From: Phaeosaccion multiseriatum
Lineage: Eukaryota; Ochrophyta, other classes
Reading direction: 5' to 3'
DNA length: 64,000 nt
Assembly: GCA_965112735.1 (NCBI GenBank)
Contig: OZ218953.1
Coordinates: forward strand, 558,001-622,000
Made by a program: the position numbers and the translations under genes. Of the stretch, positions 11,278 to 24,434 are shown one piece after another; the stretch's first letter is position 1, and the number at the start of each line of letters is the position of its first letter. The notes under the pieces were generated by a model that worked only from the letters and a program-made list of their open reading frames with translations, was not told the origin of the DNA and made no database searches.

Positions 11278-11490
11278 GCGGACCAGCACATAAGGATGGA
11301 ACAGCACCACCTGTGTGACAGTCTTGAAGAGATTTCTGGCGCACAGGGCTCTGAGAATACGAGTGGAAAGGCCATGGTCCTCGTGGGCTCCTGCGGCCTT
11401 TCCACTCATATTCTCAGAGCCCTGTGCACCAGAAACATCTACAAGACTGTCACACAGGTGGTGCTGTTCCATCCATATGTGCTGCTCCGC
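11278..11490. repeat. long fold-back repeat, copy 1 (96-base arms)
   Basis: The left arm 11278-11373 is the reverse complement of the right arm 11395-11490 with roughly seven mismatches, leaving a 21-base loop. Transcribed RNA would form a long hairpin. No coding capacity or terminal target duplication was recognised. It could be a MITE-like or fold-back element, or a small-RNA precursor. Confidence 0.85.
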
Positions 11491-11616
11491 TACGAAGACA
11501 TGTCACAGCCCTTCTTCTTCCTCTCCTCCACTCCTTCTTTCGCTTCTCTTCCTGCTCCGCTGGGAGCAGCAAATCCTCTTCAATTCCTTTCATTGCTGCA
11601 CCAATCAACCGCACCA

Positions 11617-11747
11617 CAGTCTTGAAGATATTTCTGGCGCACAGGGCTCTGAGAATACGAGTGGAAAGGCCATGGTCCTCGGGGACTCCTGCGGCCTTTC
11701 CACTCATATTTCCAGAGCCCTGTGCACTAGAAATCTCTTCAAGACTG
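11617..11747. repeat. fold-back repeat, copy 2 (55-base arms)
   Basis: The arms 11617-11671 and 11693-11747 pair with each other and are homologous to the inner part of copy 1. On the right side homology to copy 1 continues to about 11810; on the left the outer part of the arm is missing. Confidence 0.8.
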
Positions 11748-11890
11748 TCACACATGTGGTGCTGTTTGTTCCATCCTTATGTGCTGCTCCGCTACGAGGA
11801 CATATCACAGCAAGGGGCGGTGAAGAAAACCCTACGAAATGGTCACCACTTGCATCATTTACCCTGTCTGCGCTCGAAGACATGTAACAG

Positions 11891-12000
11891 CCCTTCTTCT
11901 CTCTCTCCTCCATCTCCTTCTTTCGCTTCTCTTCCTTCTCCGCTGGGAGCAGCAAATCCTCTTCAATTCCTTTCATTGCTGCACCAATCAACCGCAGCTT
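11891..12000 (+). repeat. direct repeat of the segment at 11505-11613
   Basis: About 105 bases, including CTCCGCTGGGAGCAGCAAAT, match the segment that follows copy 1 of the fold-back repeat. Together with a solo right-arm fragment at about 12220-12300 this shows that the whole composite has been partly re-duplicated. Confidence 0.8.
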
Positions 12001-12546
12001 CCCTGTTTCTTCCTTCGTGTGCCGGCCTCGTCCTCCTCGATCTCTGTAAGCAGCAGCTTCTATACCCGCCTCCTGTTGCTCAAGTCCTGCTTAGCTGCCT
12101 GAATTGTTTCCGCTTCTCCTCCTGTGCTCCGGCGATTGTACCGCCGCAGCGGCTTGATCTGCCAGAGCACCGGCTTGTATCCAAGTCTCGTCGTCCCGAT
12201 CCATGTCATTGTCGTGGGTTTCTGTGCCTTCGCACTGCGCCAGAAATCTCTTCAGACTGTCACACGGGTGGTTTTGATTCCGCTACGAAGACATGTCACA
12301 GCTTTTCTTCTTCCTCTCCTCCATCTCCTTCTTTCGCTTCTCTTCCTGCTCCACAGAGTCTCCAACTCCTTTCATTGTTCTCGGTGTTTTTGTTCGGGGG
12401 ACAGATAATCGGGGACATAGCAAAATCTAGTGAGCTGAAACTAAAACTCAATCCTCCCCCCCCTTTTGTTCTCATCTCCTCGCCTCGAGAAAATACTTCA
12501 AAGAGAGAGAGAGCGAGATGCTTGTGCAAGGACTGTGCAAAATCCT

Positions 12547-15121
12547 ATGAGCAGCCACAACTCAAGCAGCGGCGGCTGCTGCGAGTGCAGCAGCAACAAC
12601 GAGCTCGTGAAGCAGCTGCTCTCTGAGCACGCCACCTCTTCCCCAGCGGTGTACGCTCTCCTCCTCGTGTCGTCGTGGTGCTTGAGCACCAGTACCAGCG
12701 ACGCGGGAGAGGAGCAGCAGGAGCAAGAGCAGCACTTGCGTACAATCTTGGACCTGATAGAGGCATGCCAACAGCCCCAGGACCTACGCCCTGTGCTGGT
12801 GAGCTGCGACTTCTCTCTTCCTTCGCATCGGCGGCTGCTGAACGAGGTTTCTCAAGCAGCTACCAAGGCAAGCTGTGGCAGCAGCAGTAGCAGCAACAGC
12901 AGCAGGTGCAGCAGCAGCGGCGGCAGGTCCTCTTTGGAAGTAGCAGCAGCACCATCACCAGGTCTCCCAAAGAATTGGACTCTGCTGCCCCCTGCCTCGT
13001 CCTTCACCGAGGGTGGCGAGTACGTGCAGGAGGCAGGCTCCCTTCTGCGCTGTCTCGCAGTGACGCAGCTGCCCGCCCTCGTCCTGCTGGACTCGGAAGG
13101 GCACCGCCTGGCTGTGTCAAGCTTCCCAGAAGAGGGAAGCAGTAGCAGCAGCAGCAGCAGCCGCAGCAGTAGTAGTAGTAGTGGTAGTGGCAGCAGCAGG
13201 GACGTTACTTGGAATAGCAACAACATATGTTGCAACAAAAGGAAGCGCCCCATCGTCGGAGGAGAAGGCGCCTACGCCAATCTCGTGCACCCGTTTTCGC
13301 GCCTGTGGCCCCAAATCTCGGTGTCATACGCTGCTCCTGCTCTTGCCCCTGTTGTTGCTGCAGCTGCGGCGGCTGCTGCTGTGTCCTGCTACCTGTCCGG
13401 CCTCGAGCGGAGCCGAAGCGTGCAGGAGGACTCCGACTCCAACGCACTGCGCAGCTTCAACTGTGCGGTGCGACTCGACCCCACCCACATAGACTCGAAT
13501 TTCAATGCCGGCGCCCTCCTCCTCACTGGCGGGCAGCCCCTCCTGGCGCTTCCCTTCATCGCTCGAGTGGCGGAGCTTGACCCCACGGACCAGACCGCGC
13601 ACAGCGTGCTCGGAGACGTGCTCTTTCATGCCGTGCCGGAGGTGAGTGGGTTGGAGAGTAGTGATGTAGTGTGCTTGGCACTCTCTGAAAAGATTTGCCA
13701 TGGTGAGATGAAGGAGGAAGGCACTGGTGCGTACCTCCCTCTACCTTCTTGAGAATCTTATTCGTCTTGCTTACGTGGTCAATTGTCTCGTCCCTTGCCC
13801 TCCCTCCTCTCCCTCCCTCCCTCCCACCCTCCCTTCCTCTCGCTCCCTCCCTCCCCAGGCTGTGGTGCTTGCCTACAGAGGCATCGTCGAGCGCCAGCCT
13901 CACAATGTCCGGGCGAAACACCAACTCGCCAAGCTCGCTGGTGAGGGGCCCATCGCCGTGCTGGGTGCAGAGAGGGCCTATGTGGCAGAGGTTTTCGATG
14001 GCCTTGCTGAGGGCTTTGAAGACAAGCTCGTCACTCACTTGGGCTATCGCGTACCCTGGCAACTCCTGGAGGCTGTGCAAGCAGTTGGGGATAGAGCAGC
14101 AGCAGTTGGTGATACAACAGGAGGAGTAGAAGCCTCGAGCTCGAGGAGGCCGCCTCACAACTGGCGGGTGCTGGACCTTGGATGCGGAACGGGCCTGTGT
14201 GGGAAGCTCTGGAGGGAGAGCCTTATCGCTCCAGACATGGACACAAGAGTGAACTCCGGAGTGGCAGGGGGTGGTGGTGTCAAAGGGGAGAAGGAGGACG
14301 GAACTACGGAGGTGGGAGGGGAGAGAGGAGCGGTGATGGGAGTGGATCTCTCCCCCAAGATGGTGGCCAAGGCGAGGGACACAAGGGCGTACTCCGAGCT
14401 GCTCGTTGCCGATATTCACGAAGCACTGTCGAGGGAGTGCAAGCATTGGGAGGAGCAGCAGCAGGAGCAGCAGCAGCAGCAGCAGCAGCAGGAGGAGGAG
14501 GAGAAGGAGGAGGAGGAGCCCGTCCTCGGACCATCCCTCCCGGTGCCCCTCTTCGGAGGACAGGCGTGTGAAGGTGACCGAGGCGGACAAGGGCGAGTGC
14601 CGGAGGGGGACTGCTCTCGTGGTGCTGGTCTGGACTTGATATTATCAGCAGACACCTTCATCTACGTCGGTGATCTCGAGCGCTGCTTCGACCTCTGCCA
14701 GCGGAGCATGCGGCCCGGAGCGCTCTTCGCCTTCTCTGTGGAGGACTGCGACGATGACGACGCAGAGCAGTTGATGATGCATCAGCAGCAGCAGCAGCAG
14801 CAGGCAAAGGCCGAGGGTTCCGGCCTCGTCGGGGTTGGCGGCGCTGCTCCTGTATCACCAACTGCTGCAACGACTGATGAAGGCATCTCTACTGCTGCGG
14901 CGATGGAGACAGCAGTGGAGGTGGAGGCTGCGATGAATTGCGTAGGTCTGGGCTACGCCCTTCTGCAGAGCGGCCGCTATGCCCACTCTTTGGCCTATGT
15001 GGAGCGCCTCTCCCGGGGGGCGGGCTTGATCGAGGCTTGGCGAGAGGCAGTGGTCGTGCGGAAGGAGCATGGGGCACCTATCAGAGGGCACGTCTTCGTC
15101 CTTCAGAAGGAATGGCAGTGA
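12547..15121 (+). CDS. TPR-containing SAM-dependent methyltransferase
   Basis: Exons 12547-13641 and 13859-15121 give 785 residues. The start is the first ATG in this frame. The N-terminal third is Ser/Cys-rich and poorly conserved in appearance. TPR helices run from about residue 320 to 400 across the intron. The class I methyltransferase fold follows: VLDLGCGTGLCG (about 468-479) is the SAM-binding glycine loop, VMGVDLSPKMVAKAR the acidic motif II region, and DLILSADTFIYVGDLERCF motif IV. A Gln/Glu-rich insertion sits between the last two. The layout resembles predicted TPR-methyltransferases known mostly from bacteria; the substrate is unknown. It carries three dispersed-motif copies, one imperfect and adjacent to a perfect one (AVGDRAAAVGDTT). 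Confidence 0.82.
14079..14114 (+). repeat. dispersed motif, perfect copy beside an imperfect one
   Basis: An imperfect CAGTTGGGGATA (from about 14079) is followed by a perfect CAGTTGGTGATA at 14103-14114. Together they encode AVGDRAAAVGDT in the methyltransferase. Confidence 0.85.
14853..14864 (-). repeat. dispersed motif, perfect core copy (antisense to gene)
   Basis: The plus strand reads TATCACCAACTG and encodes VSPTAA within a low-complexity insertion of the methyltransferase. Confidence 0.85.
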
Positions 15122-15218
15122 GTGAGTGAGTGAGTGAGTGAGTGAGGGTGTATGTGGTGTAGTGAAATGCATGTAGAGAGTTGAGCTGAGTTATTTAATG
15201 CTCCTAATGAACTTAAAT

Positions 15219-17933
15219 CTACCCTCCGCTGGGGGCCAACACGGACGATCTTCCCTCCCTCTCTTCTTGCTTGACTTGTGTCAGTATACGCAGTAAGTCA
15301 TTGAAAGATGCCCTCTCCCTGCCCTCTGCGCACGAGCGCTGAGAGAGGGCGTCCAGCCTCGCCAATGCCTCCTCCTTCCTGACTCTCCTATGCAGTACCT
15401 CCACGAGTGCCCCCCTGAGTCCGTCGCAGTCCAGCCAGTTCTTCTCTTGGAACGCCGCGAAGGAGTTGGCTGCCTGCGCCAGAAGCGCCGCCTGTGCGTG
15501 TGTGTGGGGGGGGGGGTCAAAATGAGGTTACAAAAGATACGTGTGCTACATTTGCGAGCTTTTGTTGTTGTTGGGCCAATAGGGATAACCGGCCATCCTT
15601 CCCGCGCCTTCCCTTCCCTTCCCTTCCTTCCCTTCGCTCCCTTCCCTTCCCTCAGCTTCCCTTCTCTTCCCTTCCCTCTCTCACGCACCTTCTCATCCTT
15701 CGCTGCCTCATCCTCGCTGTCCTCGGAGTCACAGCTTCCCTGCAATGAAGGGTCCTCCATGATGGGTAAGAGCTTCTCGGCCTCCGCACGAGCCGCCGCC
15801 GCTGCCGCCTTGTCGCGCTGTTTCTTGCGAAGGGCCTTGGCTTCACTGTAGGCCGCCTTACAGCGTGCCTGAATGGCCCTCTCCGCTTCGATTTCCGCCT
15901 CGTCACGTTCGTCTTCCACCGCGAATCGACTCTTCTGCTCCGCTCTCTCCGAGCGCCAATCCATCCAGGCGCGGAGTGCCTGTTGGCGAAGGACGCGAGG
16001 GAGAGGGGGAGAGACGCAGATAAGAGAGAGAGGGGGGGGTGCGTGTGTGTGAGTATGTGAGTGCGTGCGTCAAAGAGGGCGGGCCAACGTGTGCGAGTGA
16101 TCCCAACCCCCCCCCGCCCCCTCCTTACCAGCCTCACCTATCACACACGCACACACGCCCACACGCCCACCCACACACGCGCATTACGTAAGTCTTATGT
16201 GGATTACAGTAAGTCAACAGGCTCTCCCTCACCGACTCAAGATCCTCCCTTCCGTCTGCCGACAGCGGCGCGTGCTCCTCCCACACCCTCCTCAGCGACA
16301 TCTTCTCCACCACCGCCTGGCCGCTCTGCTCGGGAACGTTCTTCGTATACACCTCGGCACAGGGAGGGGGCGGACGCGAGTGCCAGGGGTGAACGTCGGT
16401 AGGTCCGAAGACTCCGCTGAACATGCCGTCTCCGGTGGTGGTGGGCTTAGCGCGGATGAAGCAGGTGTGGAGCTGGGAGCCCAGGTTCTGAGGAGGAGGA
16501 GGAGGAGGAGGAGGGGGAGGAGGAGGAAGAAGAAGAGTATAAGGGGGCCTTTGTTAGATGTACAGTGTCTAGTGCCCAGAGAGGCACCTACTTATGTGTG
16601 TGTGTACGTGTCGTGGGCGGTGTGAAGTGAGTGATTAAAGTGAATCCACAGCACCATGGACGCCCTCCCTCCCTCCGACACACCTCTGCGTTGCCCACAC
16701 ACTTGACAGGCGGGCTCCAGGACACGCTCCCTCCGTCGGCTTGCAGAAAGCCTGTCTGCTGCTGAAAGTCCTTCATGGCAGAGTCATCCCAAAGCTCCAG
16801 CGCGGATCTGGTCATATGGGACCGGAGGAGGGCGAGAGAGGGGTGAGGACGGCAAAAGGGGGTGTGGTGGTGGGCAGCGGGGCGCAAGAGGCCGTCTAAT
16901 GTGCGGTGGGACGGTAGCGAGGTGGAGGGGGAGGGGAGAATACCATGGTGGACGGTGGGAGGGTAGCGAGGGAGAGCGGCGGCGGTTGGGGCTTGAAAGA
17001 ACACGCAAGGTCCTACCCCTTCCGCCTTTCGACGCACCCACGCGCACACCCACGCACCCACGCACGCACGTACGCACGCACGTAGCCACTCACGCACACA
17101 CACGCGTGGCGCGCACGCTCTTACGCACTCACTCACTCTCTCACTCACCCATCTCGCCTACAAACGAAGAGGCGGGGCTGTATGGGGTTGTTAATGATGG
17201 CGTCTGCTTTCAGGTCTGGACCCTCGCCTGAAGGTCAGGTCAGGATAGGATGACGGAGGGATGGAGGGCAAGGGTTGAATTTCAATTGCATTGCGACGGC
17301 GGCAAGCAAGCACGCAAGCACGCAAGCACGCAAGGAAGCGATGAGCAAAGCGACATACACACTTTCGCCACACACCTGCCAGGTTAATATCGACCCCTTC
17401 CGACGGGTACTCCGGGGATGGCATGCGCCCCTTCTTGAGCGGCTCGAAACCGTCGTTCATAAAGCCGCGCTTGGTGAGGTCCACCACGAAACTGTTGCGA
17501 TCAAAGTCCTCCACCTCCATCACAGCCTCTCTGCAGCGGAAGCGGTACGTGCCTACGAGTCGGTCGGGTTCAGAGCGGTCGCTCGGCATGCGGCTGTTAG
17601 GGGTGGCGAGGATGCTGTGCACCGGTTGCCCTTCCCACAACTGGCTGGGCCGAATCACCACCAGGCCGGCGTCGTTGGCGATAATCTCCGTCTTGTCGGG
17701 AGCGATGTACACGACCCGGCCGCTCACTTGGGCCGTTGTCCGGGTATCGTAGGTAATGAGGGTCTGACCTCCGTTCGGTAGCGCCACTCTCTGCCTCACG
17801 CGATTGCCTCCTTTGGTAATGGCCACTCGCTTACCCCTTGCATGCTTGGCGGCGGTGTCATTCGTTTCCACATCCACCTCCACAGAGGCAAAACCCGGGG
17901 CCTCCACGAGCACAAAAGTGCCCTCCTCCTGCC

Positions 17934-17968
<35 letters not shown>

Positions 17969-20900
17969 TGCTGTGCCACCACCTGCTCCTGCTGCTGATG
18001 CCCCGTCCGCTGAATGGTACCGTCCACGTGCTCTGCCAGTGTGACCCCGTCTGTGAATCGCACAAAGACGGAGTTATCCCCTCGATGCCAGACCGTCGCA
18101 CCGACTTGCACGTCGCGCTCGATGGTACATGGCAGCCACTGGGCCTCAGGGAGCAACCTCCAGGTCAAAAGAGAACGTACCGTATCGTGTACCTCTCCCT
18201 CCCCCTCCCCGTCTTCCTCTCCCCCCCCCCCCGCCTCGCCACCCCCTCTATCCCCACCCTGTAGTACGTATCGCCTCCCGCGCTTATCGGTGAGGATAGT
18301 TTCCGAAACGGTTTCCATAACCGTGCCGGCGGTGCTGCTGCTGCTTATGGTGGTTCGCACGGAATCACCCGAGGCGAAGAGGGTCTCCGTTGAGCCATCC
18401 TTCAGTCGCTTCACCACGGTGCCCCGGCCTGTGATGGTACGGGAAATCTCGGTTTGGCCTGCTGCGCAAGATGAGGGGGGGGGAGGATCACTTTTCCCCG
18501 AGTGTCCGCCCGTTTCGCTAATGTACTCTTGCATGATGTTCCCGTTGCTGGAGTGGGTCACCAACAGGCCGTTGGGGAAGGTGAGACTGAGCTTAACCGT
18601 TCCAAACCCGTCGGGCTTTCCTCCTGTGCTGCCTGTGGTCGTTGTCGCCCCAGCTCCCGCCCCTTCTCCTCCTCCTCCTCCTCCTCCTCCTCCTGCTGCT
18701 GCTGCTGCTTCTCCCTCTACGGCCTCTCCCCTGACGGTAAGACGTAGACCATCCCGGAAGTGCATGACAAAAAGAGCGAGAAAGGCGTCAGCTACTCCTC
18801 CACACTGCAAGGAGGAGGAAGCAGCCGCCAAGCCAGCTGCCTTTGCCGCCGCCGTCTTGTCGCGCTGGTGCTGCTGCTTCGAAGGAGCCGCCGTAGAGAC
18901 TCTCCGAGCACCTTGCTGCGGCTTGCTTCCCTCCTGCTGCTGCCCCAGACCGCCGCCACCGCTGCTGCTGATGTCCGCTCCATCCGCGGACCCACCAGAA
19001 GAAGGTGATAACAAGGACAATGCCGACGCGGAATCCTCCGCCAGTCGGAGGCCGAAGTTGTGACCATTTTGAAACACATTGAGCCAGCGCGAGCCTGTCT
19101 CTCTCCCTCTCCACCCATTGAGATCGATGATGGAGTGGTCGGAGGGGAACAGCTTCACCTTCGTTTGGTTCAAACGGCGGAGATCGGCTGCCGAAATATC
19201 CATCATGGCCCCCATTGCGGCCAGGGTGCGCGGTGTGTATGAGGGGTCCTTCTTAGGAGCGAGAGTGAGCCACTCCACGAAGGCCGGGCGGTACTGAACG
19301 GTACCGTCTGAAGCATCCCAAGAGGCGATCTTTGCCCTTCCTGGGGGGATGGCGTGGTGCCAGGCAAGCAAGAGCTCGTCCGAGGGGGCGTAGTATCTGT
19401 GTGTACAGAGGGAGAGACGGGGGGGGGAGGGAGGGAGGGAGGGAGGGAGGGAGGGACAGAGAAGGAGAGGGGGATGGGACGAGAGGGCGTGAGAGAAGGA
19501 AGGAGGGAGTAGATAGATAGAGGCATACGGGCCATCGGATAGAGAGGCATATGGGCAAATCGCTAAGAGGCATATGGGCAGCAGGCATAGCACCTACCGG
19601 CGCAGGTAGAGCGGCTCCCGGAGGTTCTCCTCGCACAGGAGCTGCTTGAGCACATGCGGAGAGAGGTACTCGAACATTCTGCGAGAGCCGAAGGCCCACA
19701 GAGGGGGCGAACCTGCGCCTGCACCCGCTGTAGTCTTGTCTCTCTCCTTGCCCTTGTCCTTGTCCTTGTCCTTGTCCGACGACGGCGCCGAGGAGGTATC
19801 AGGAGCCTCACCACCCCTCTGGATCGCCCCACTGCCATTGGCACTGGTGTCAGGACTAGACTCGGTGTTATCGCCATTGTCTGCCATCATTTCCTCGAAG
19901 AGCAGGAGCTGTCTGTACCTGTGCACATCGTCGGGGCTCAGGGGACTAAACGTCATGAGCTCGGTTCGCTCGGTGCCTGTTACTTCCGGGGCCACCGACG
20001 GTTTCAGCGGCAGAGCACCTTGGCCGAGGAGCCGTGGGTGCTGCAATCCTTGAAACATTCGCCGCTCCAATCGCACGAGGGGCCGCACGTCAAGTCGCTT
20101 GATGCCGCTGCCCTTGTGGGAGGCCGCGCGATCGATGGCAGCTTGTGTCAGACGCCTTGCCGTTAGGTCACCGTGGTCCACTACCACATGCCGCTGCCTG
20201 TCAGGGAAAAGCACGCCGGCTTCCACGGTCGGACCACTTGGGCAAGACAGATCGAGTGGAGTGGCCTCCCCTCCTTCGCCGTAGGTCGTGGTCATCACCG
20301 CTTCCAGCATGTAGTGAAGCACCACCCCAGCGGAAGCCATCTCGGCAGGCACCCTTGCCATCAGCTCCGAGTACTGCCTCAAATTGGGGTGTGTGGCCCA
20401 ACAAGAGCCTTCTTGGTGGACGGGGAAGCTCCGCGTGTGGTGCATCGCCCGAGCGGCCTCCGTCGTCGCCAAGCCTAGGTTCATGGGGGAGTCCCTTCGC
20501 AGGTGCACGATCTCGGCGCAGCTGAACCATTGGGTGAAGTCACACTTGTCTGCCGCAAGCCCCGCCACCACGACCTTCACCTCCTCCGCCACCTCTTCAA
20601 AGGGCTTGCCCGGATCGTAGGGAGGTAAAGGTTTGTTAACGTCATCCTCCCCTCCCTCACCCTCCTCCAAAGCAGGAGCAGCAGCGGCTGTAGCGGCGGC
20701 GGTGGCTTCCTTCTTGCTCTTTGCTGCACCGGCCTTTCCTCCCTTGGTCGCTGCCTTGCCCGCCCCTGCGCCTTTGCGCGTCTGCCCCGCCTCTTCCGCG
20801 GCGCGCGCCTGGACCGTTCCGCGGCAGGTACACGTAGCAATTTAAGGGTGTAAAGATAAGACGGGTATATTTGGATGTGTTGTTTGGGAGGAGAGGGGAG

Positions 20901-23133
20901 GAGAGGAGAGAGGAGGGGGGGGGAGACGAGAGAGGAGCAGTTGCAGCAGCAGCAGCAGCAGCAGCAGCAGGGTTACAAAAAGGAGTGGGGTGCACAGCGA
21001 AGGAGGGACAAGACGATACAAAGCATGTGTGTGCGTGTGTGCATGTGCGTCTCCCTCTCTCTCTGTGTGTGTGTATGTGTGTACGCATGTCTATATGCCT
21101 CCCCCCCACCCTGCCCTCGTACCGCAGCTGCCTCCCTCGCCGCATCCCGCCGGAGCATCTCGTCCCTTCTCTCCCTCAACTCCTCCTGCTGCTGCCCCGC
21201 CGGCTTGTTCACCTCCACGAAGCAAAAGGACAAGTCTTGCATCACAGTCCCGCCTTTCTGCTGGGCGGCAATGAGCGTACCCGCGAGACCGGTGTGCGTC
21301 TTCGGCGGCATAACGGCGTCTGCCTTCACCTTTTGCCACCTGCTGCTGCTGGTCCTACGCGATGACTCAGGGGCCTTCGAGCTTTCTGCGGTGACCGGTC
21401 TGCTACCCCCTCCCCCTCCTCCCCCCCCCTCCCCCTCGGCGGTGGTGGTCGTACTTTCCGCCGAAGCACTTCCGATTCCGTCAACGATATTTGGGCGGCC
21501 AGCAGGCAGGGGAAGTGAGATGGCAGCGGAGGGGAGGAGGTTAGAGGGAAGAGGGGGGCAGAGGGACGAGAGGGGAGGGAAGGGAATGGATGGAGGGCCC
21601 AGGACAGAGGGAAGCGGGAAGATAGTAGGAGTAGGGTAAGCCGCCAAATGGAATGAATCATTTTGCTCATGCCACGGGCTATCCGCGACACTGTTCTAAC
21701 CCACCATCATACACATGACATACATACATACATACATACATACATACATACATACATACATACATACATACATACATACATACATACGTATATATACATT
21801 CATTCGTACATACATATATACATACATACACATACATACATACCTGTTCCCTAAGCTTTTCCCGGTTCCCGGCCCACTCTGAGCCCCACCGCCACCACTG
21901 AAGGGGTTGATCTCCTCCGCCACATCGACGGAGGTGAGTTGCAGCACCGCATCGAGCAGACTGAATGCCTGTTTGGCCTCTGTGCGTACTCCGTTGGATG
22001 ACGTGTGCGGGTGCTTGTCGTTCTGTGCAGTGAGCATCTCGTAAGTGGTCTCCAAGAGCTCCCTCGCCTCCGCCTCCGTGGCAGGGAAGCCCACCAGGAT
22101 GTAGACTTTGTCGGGCGCCGCTTCGCTGGGGTCGCTTTCTAGGAGCTGCACGGCTCTCATCTCCATGTTTCTTCTTTGCTCTTCCACCTGAGGGGTGAGA
22201 GGGGTGAGAGGGGCGAGGGGGGGGGGCCCGGGGACGGAGACCGAGAGAAGGTGGGAGAAAGGGGAGAGGGAGGCAGAGGCAGAGGGAGAGAGAGAGGGAG
22301 GGGAGAGGGAGAAAACCATACACATAGAAGGGAAGGAGGGGGGAGCAGAGAAAGAGAAAGGAGGCAGAGGAGAAGAGAAGTTTAGAGCAGGACAAAAGAA
22401 GGGGCCGAACGAAACGCTGCCACATGGAGAGCAAGCTTGTCAGCCGCCGAATGCGTTGGTGCCAGCACTGTCCCCACCCCCAGTTCACGCTATGCTGCAC
22501 CTTGAGAAGGAGCAGGGACTTTGGGTCTGGGTCTGAGGCTTCCTCTGGGGCGCGCTCCTCCTTCTCGCTGTCTATCAAGTCCTCTCCGTCCTCAGAGTCT
22601 CCCTGGGAGCTTGTAGTGAAGTGCTCCGCGAGGCTAGCCTGTCGCGAAGAGATTCTCTGTGAAGCATGTCGGCCCCCGCCTCCCTCGGGAGAGCTTTGCC
22701 GTTCAACTTGCATCCGAATGAAACGGCGGCGCTTGGCCACGAGGCCTTCGACTCTGTCTTGCTCCATCACGTGCTGCAGCGCTGAGGCCATGGATATCTT
22801 CTTGCCGCTGCTCTCTGACTTCTTCACGGTGGCAATGATGTCCGCCCTTGTCACCACTTTGTAAGACCCCCGCTCGTGCGGGGTGAGGGAACCACCCGTA
22901 GCCTGGTGCAGAGCAGGTGCAGAGGATCAGAGGTTAGTTGGCACAGTTGGCGAAGAAGATCAATTACTGCTCTTAGACCACTGTCAATAAGATACCAATT
23001 CCTCCTGCTTGTACCCACCTCGATCAGAGCCTGTTGCACGTCTGCCGTGCCTGGAGGGTAGTTAATGGTGAATGTGGAAAGAAGGGGGGAGGAGGAGGAG
23101 GAGAAGGGGGAGGAGCAGCAGCAACAGCAGCAA

Positions 23134-23190
<57 letters not shown>

Positions 23191-23414
23191 GCAGGCAGCC
23201 GGCAGCGGAGGTTAGAGTACAAAACTATGACCACCCCCTCTCAGCCACTCGGTTTGTATGTACCTGTCTGTCCCTCCAGAACCAAAGCAAACGTCCGCCA
23301 TTCCTCGAGGGCTCGCCGTGTGCGGGCCTCATCTGCATCGACAAACTGAAACGACGGCACTGGGGACGTCGGCCTTTGGACCGGCGCGTCCTCGTGCCCT
23401 ACGGGGCTGTCCAT
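15219..23414 (-). CDS. SPAG17: SPAG17/PF6-like central-pair protein of the flagellum
   Basis: Twelve exons: 23414-23264, 23050-23019, 22902-22501, 22187-21844, 21468-21123, 20808-19598, 19396-17376, 17227-17149, 16807-16684, 16487-16233 (or to 16188, same phase), 15979-15689, 15491-15219. All phases agree; about 1,842 residues. In animals and Chlamydomonas this family builds a projection of the C1 central-pair microtubule and is needed for beating. Family-like segments include VYILVGFP (about 222), VVLHYMLEAVMTT (about 588), GTVVKRLKDGSTETLFASGD (about 1170, closely like the vertebrate family sequence) and PRLFVCRRDGSALELWDD near the C-terminus. The acceptor of exon 5 is the least certain. 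A Gly/Glu-rich stretch encoded around 18,220-18,250 could be an unrecognised in-frame intron. No dispersed-motif copy was found in it. Confidence 0.88.
21720..21843. repeat. (CATA)n microsatellite in SPAG17 intron 4
   Basis: A long CATA tetranucleotide run with TATA interruptions begins at the 5' splice site side of intron 4. Confidence 0.9.
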
Positions 23415-24016
23415 ATTCACCCCAAGTCTCCCCCTTCTGGCCACCACCAACAAGGGATGAGAGACAAGGAGGAGGAGCTCAGAGCGAGCGTCTCGTTCAT
23501 CCGTGTGAAAATCAGTTACACCCAAACAAAGTGGTGGTACGAGAAAAGTTTACAAATCGTGATCCTACTCCTTTCCTCATTTACAATTTACCATGAGCCC
23601 TTTGTTATGCAGTAACATAACAGCAGGATGGTGCTCCTCCCTTTGTCTTTAGCTAGCAGGGGAGGGCCTTTCCCTGTCAGGCACAGGTGGATAAGAGTAG
23701 GAAACTGAACCTGAAACTGGCTGTGACGTCACTGCACATCACTCCTGGTGCTGAACTTCTGTCTTTCCGAACTCCGTCCGAGCTTGCCTCACGAGAGGAG
23801 GACGCTGGCGCACGAACGCGAACGGCGGAAGTGCTATGGAAAGACGAAGAGCATAAAGGTCTTGTAATCTTAATGACAACAACGCCAAACGCGAACACGA
23901 AAAACCATCCGCCCATCGCCTACATGCATGGCACCACTGTATGAGAGCAAACGGAAAGAAACCATCCCTGATGACGTAGAGGCTGCGACTTTCTCCCACT
24001 GTTCGACCTCATTCCC
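23415..24016. other. intergenic region between two minus-strand genes
   Basis: This 602-base stretch holds the promoter of the SPAG17-like gene and the 3' region of the next gene. It has ordinary composition and I recognise no element in it. Confidence 0.5.
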
Positions 24017-24402
24017 TCAGGCTTGCAGTGCCTGGTGTGAGAGTGATGGCATGGGCAGTCGTGCGGTGGCGAGCCGCTGACTTGCGCCTTCATCCAAAGC
24101 ACCCCTTTGCCACAGGTCATTGACCACCGACTGCAGTAAGCGCTGAGTCTCGCCCCCCGCACTCAGGGCGAGCACAAAGCCCGCTTGCGGCACTAGGCAG
24201 AGCTGCGAGAGGAGAGCTGCGAGATGAGAGTGACCGGGGCGGCCCGGTCCATGGGAACAGGGAACGGAACGATGGGGGAACGATGCGGGAACGATGCAGG
24301 GAGAAGCACGGGGTGTGGTAGAACGGGTGGAGGGGGTTAAATGGATGGATGGGTGGATTGACTGGTTGTTATTATACCGACCCCAATAGACCTACACACA
24401 CT

Positions 24403-24434
<32 letters not shown>

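Larger units (their letters stand above)
10601..12546. other. long intergenic region with fold-back repeats
   Basis: An AATAAA at 10881-10886 may mark the 3' end of the surface protein transcript. From about 11.2 to 12.4 kb the sequence consists of inverted and direct repeat copies (described separately). I see no credible gene: the long open frames here read through the repeats on both strands. Confidence 0.6.

Noticed and set aside
11424-12626. 400-codon open frame on the plus strand upstream of the TPR-methyltransferase
   Set aside because: It runs through the fold-back repeats, their duplicated flanks and CT-rich sequence, with equally long frames on the opposite strand. It has no conserved features.
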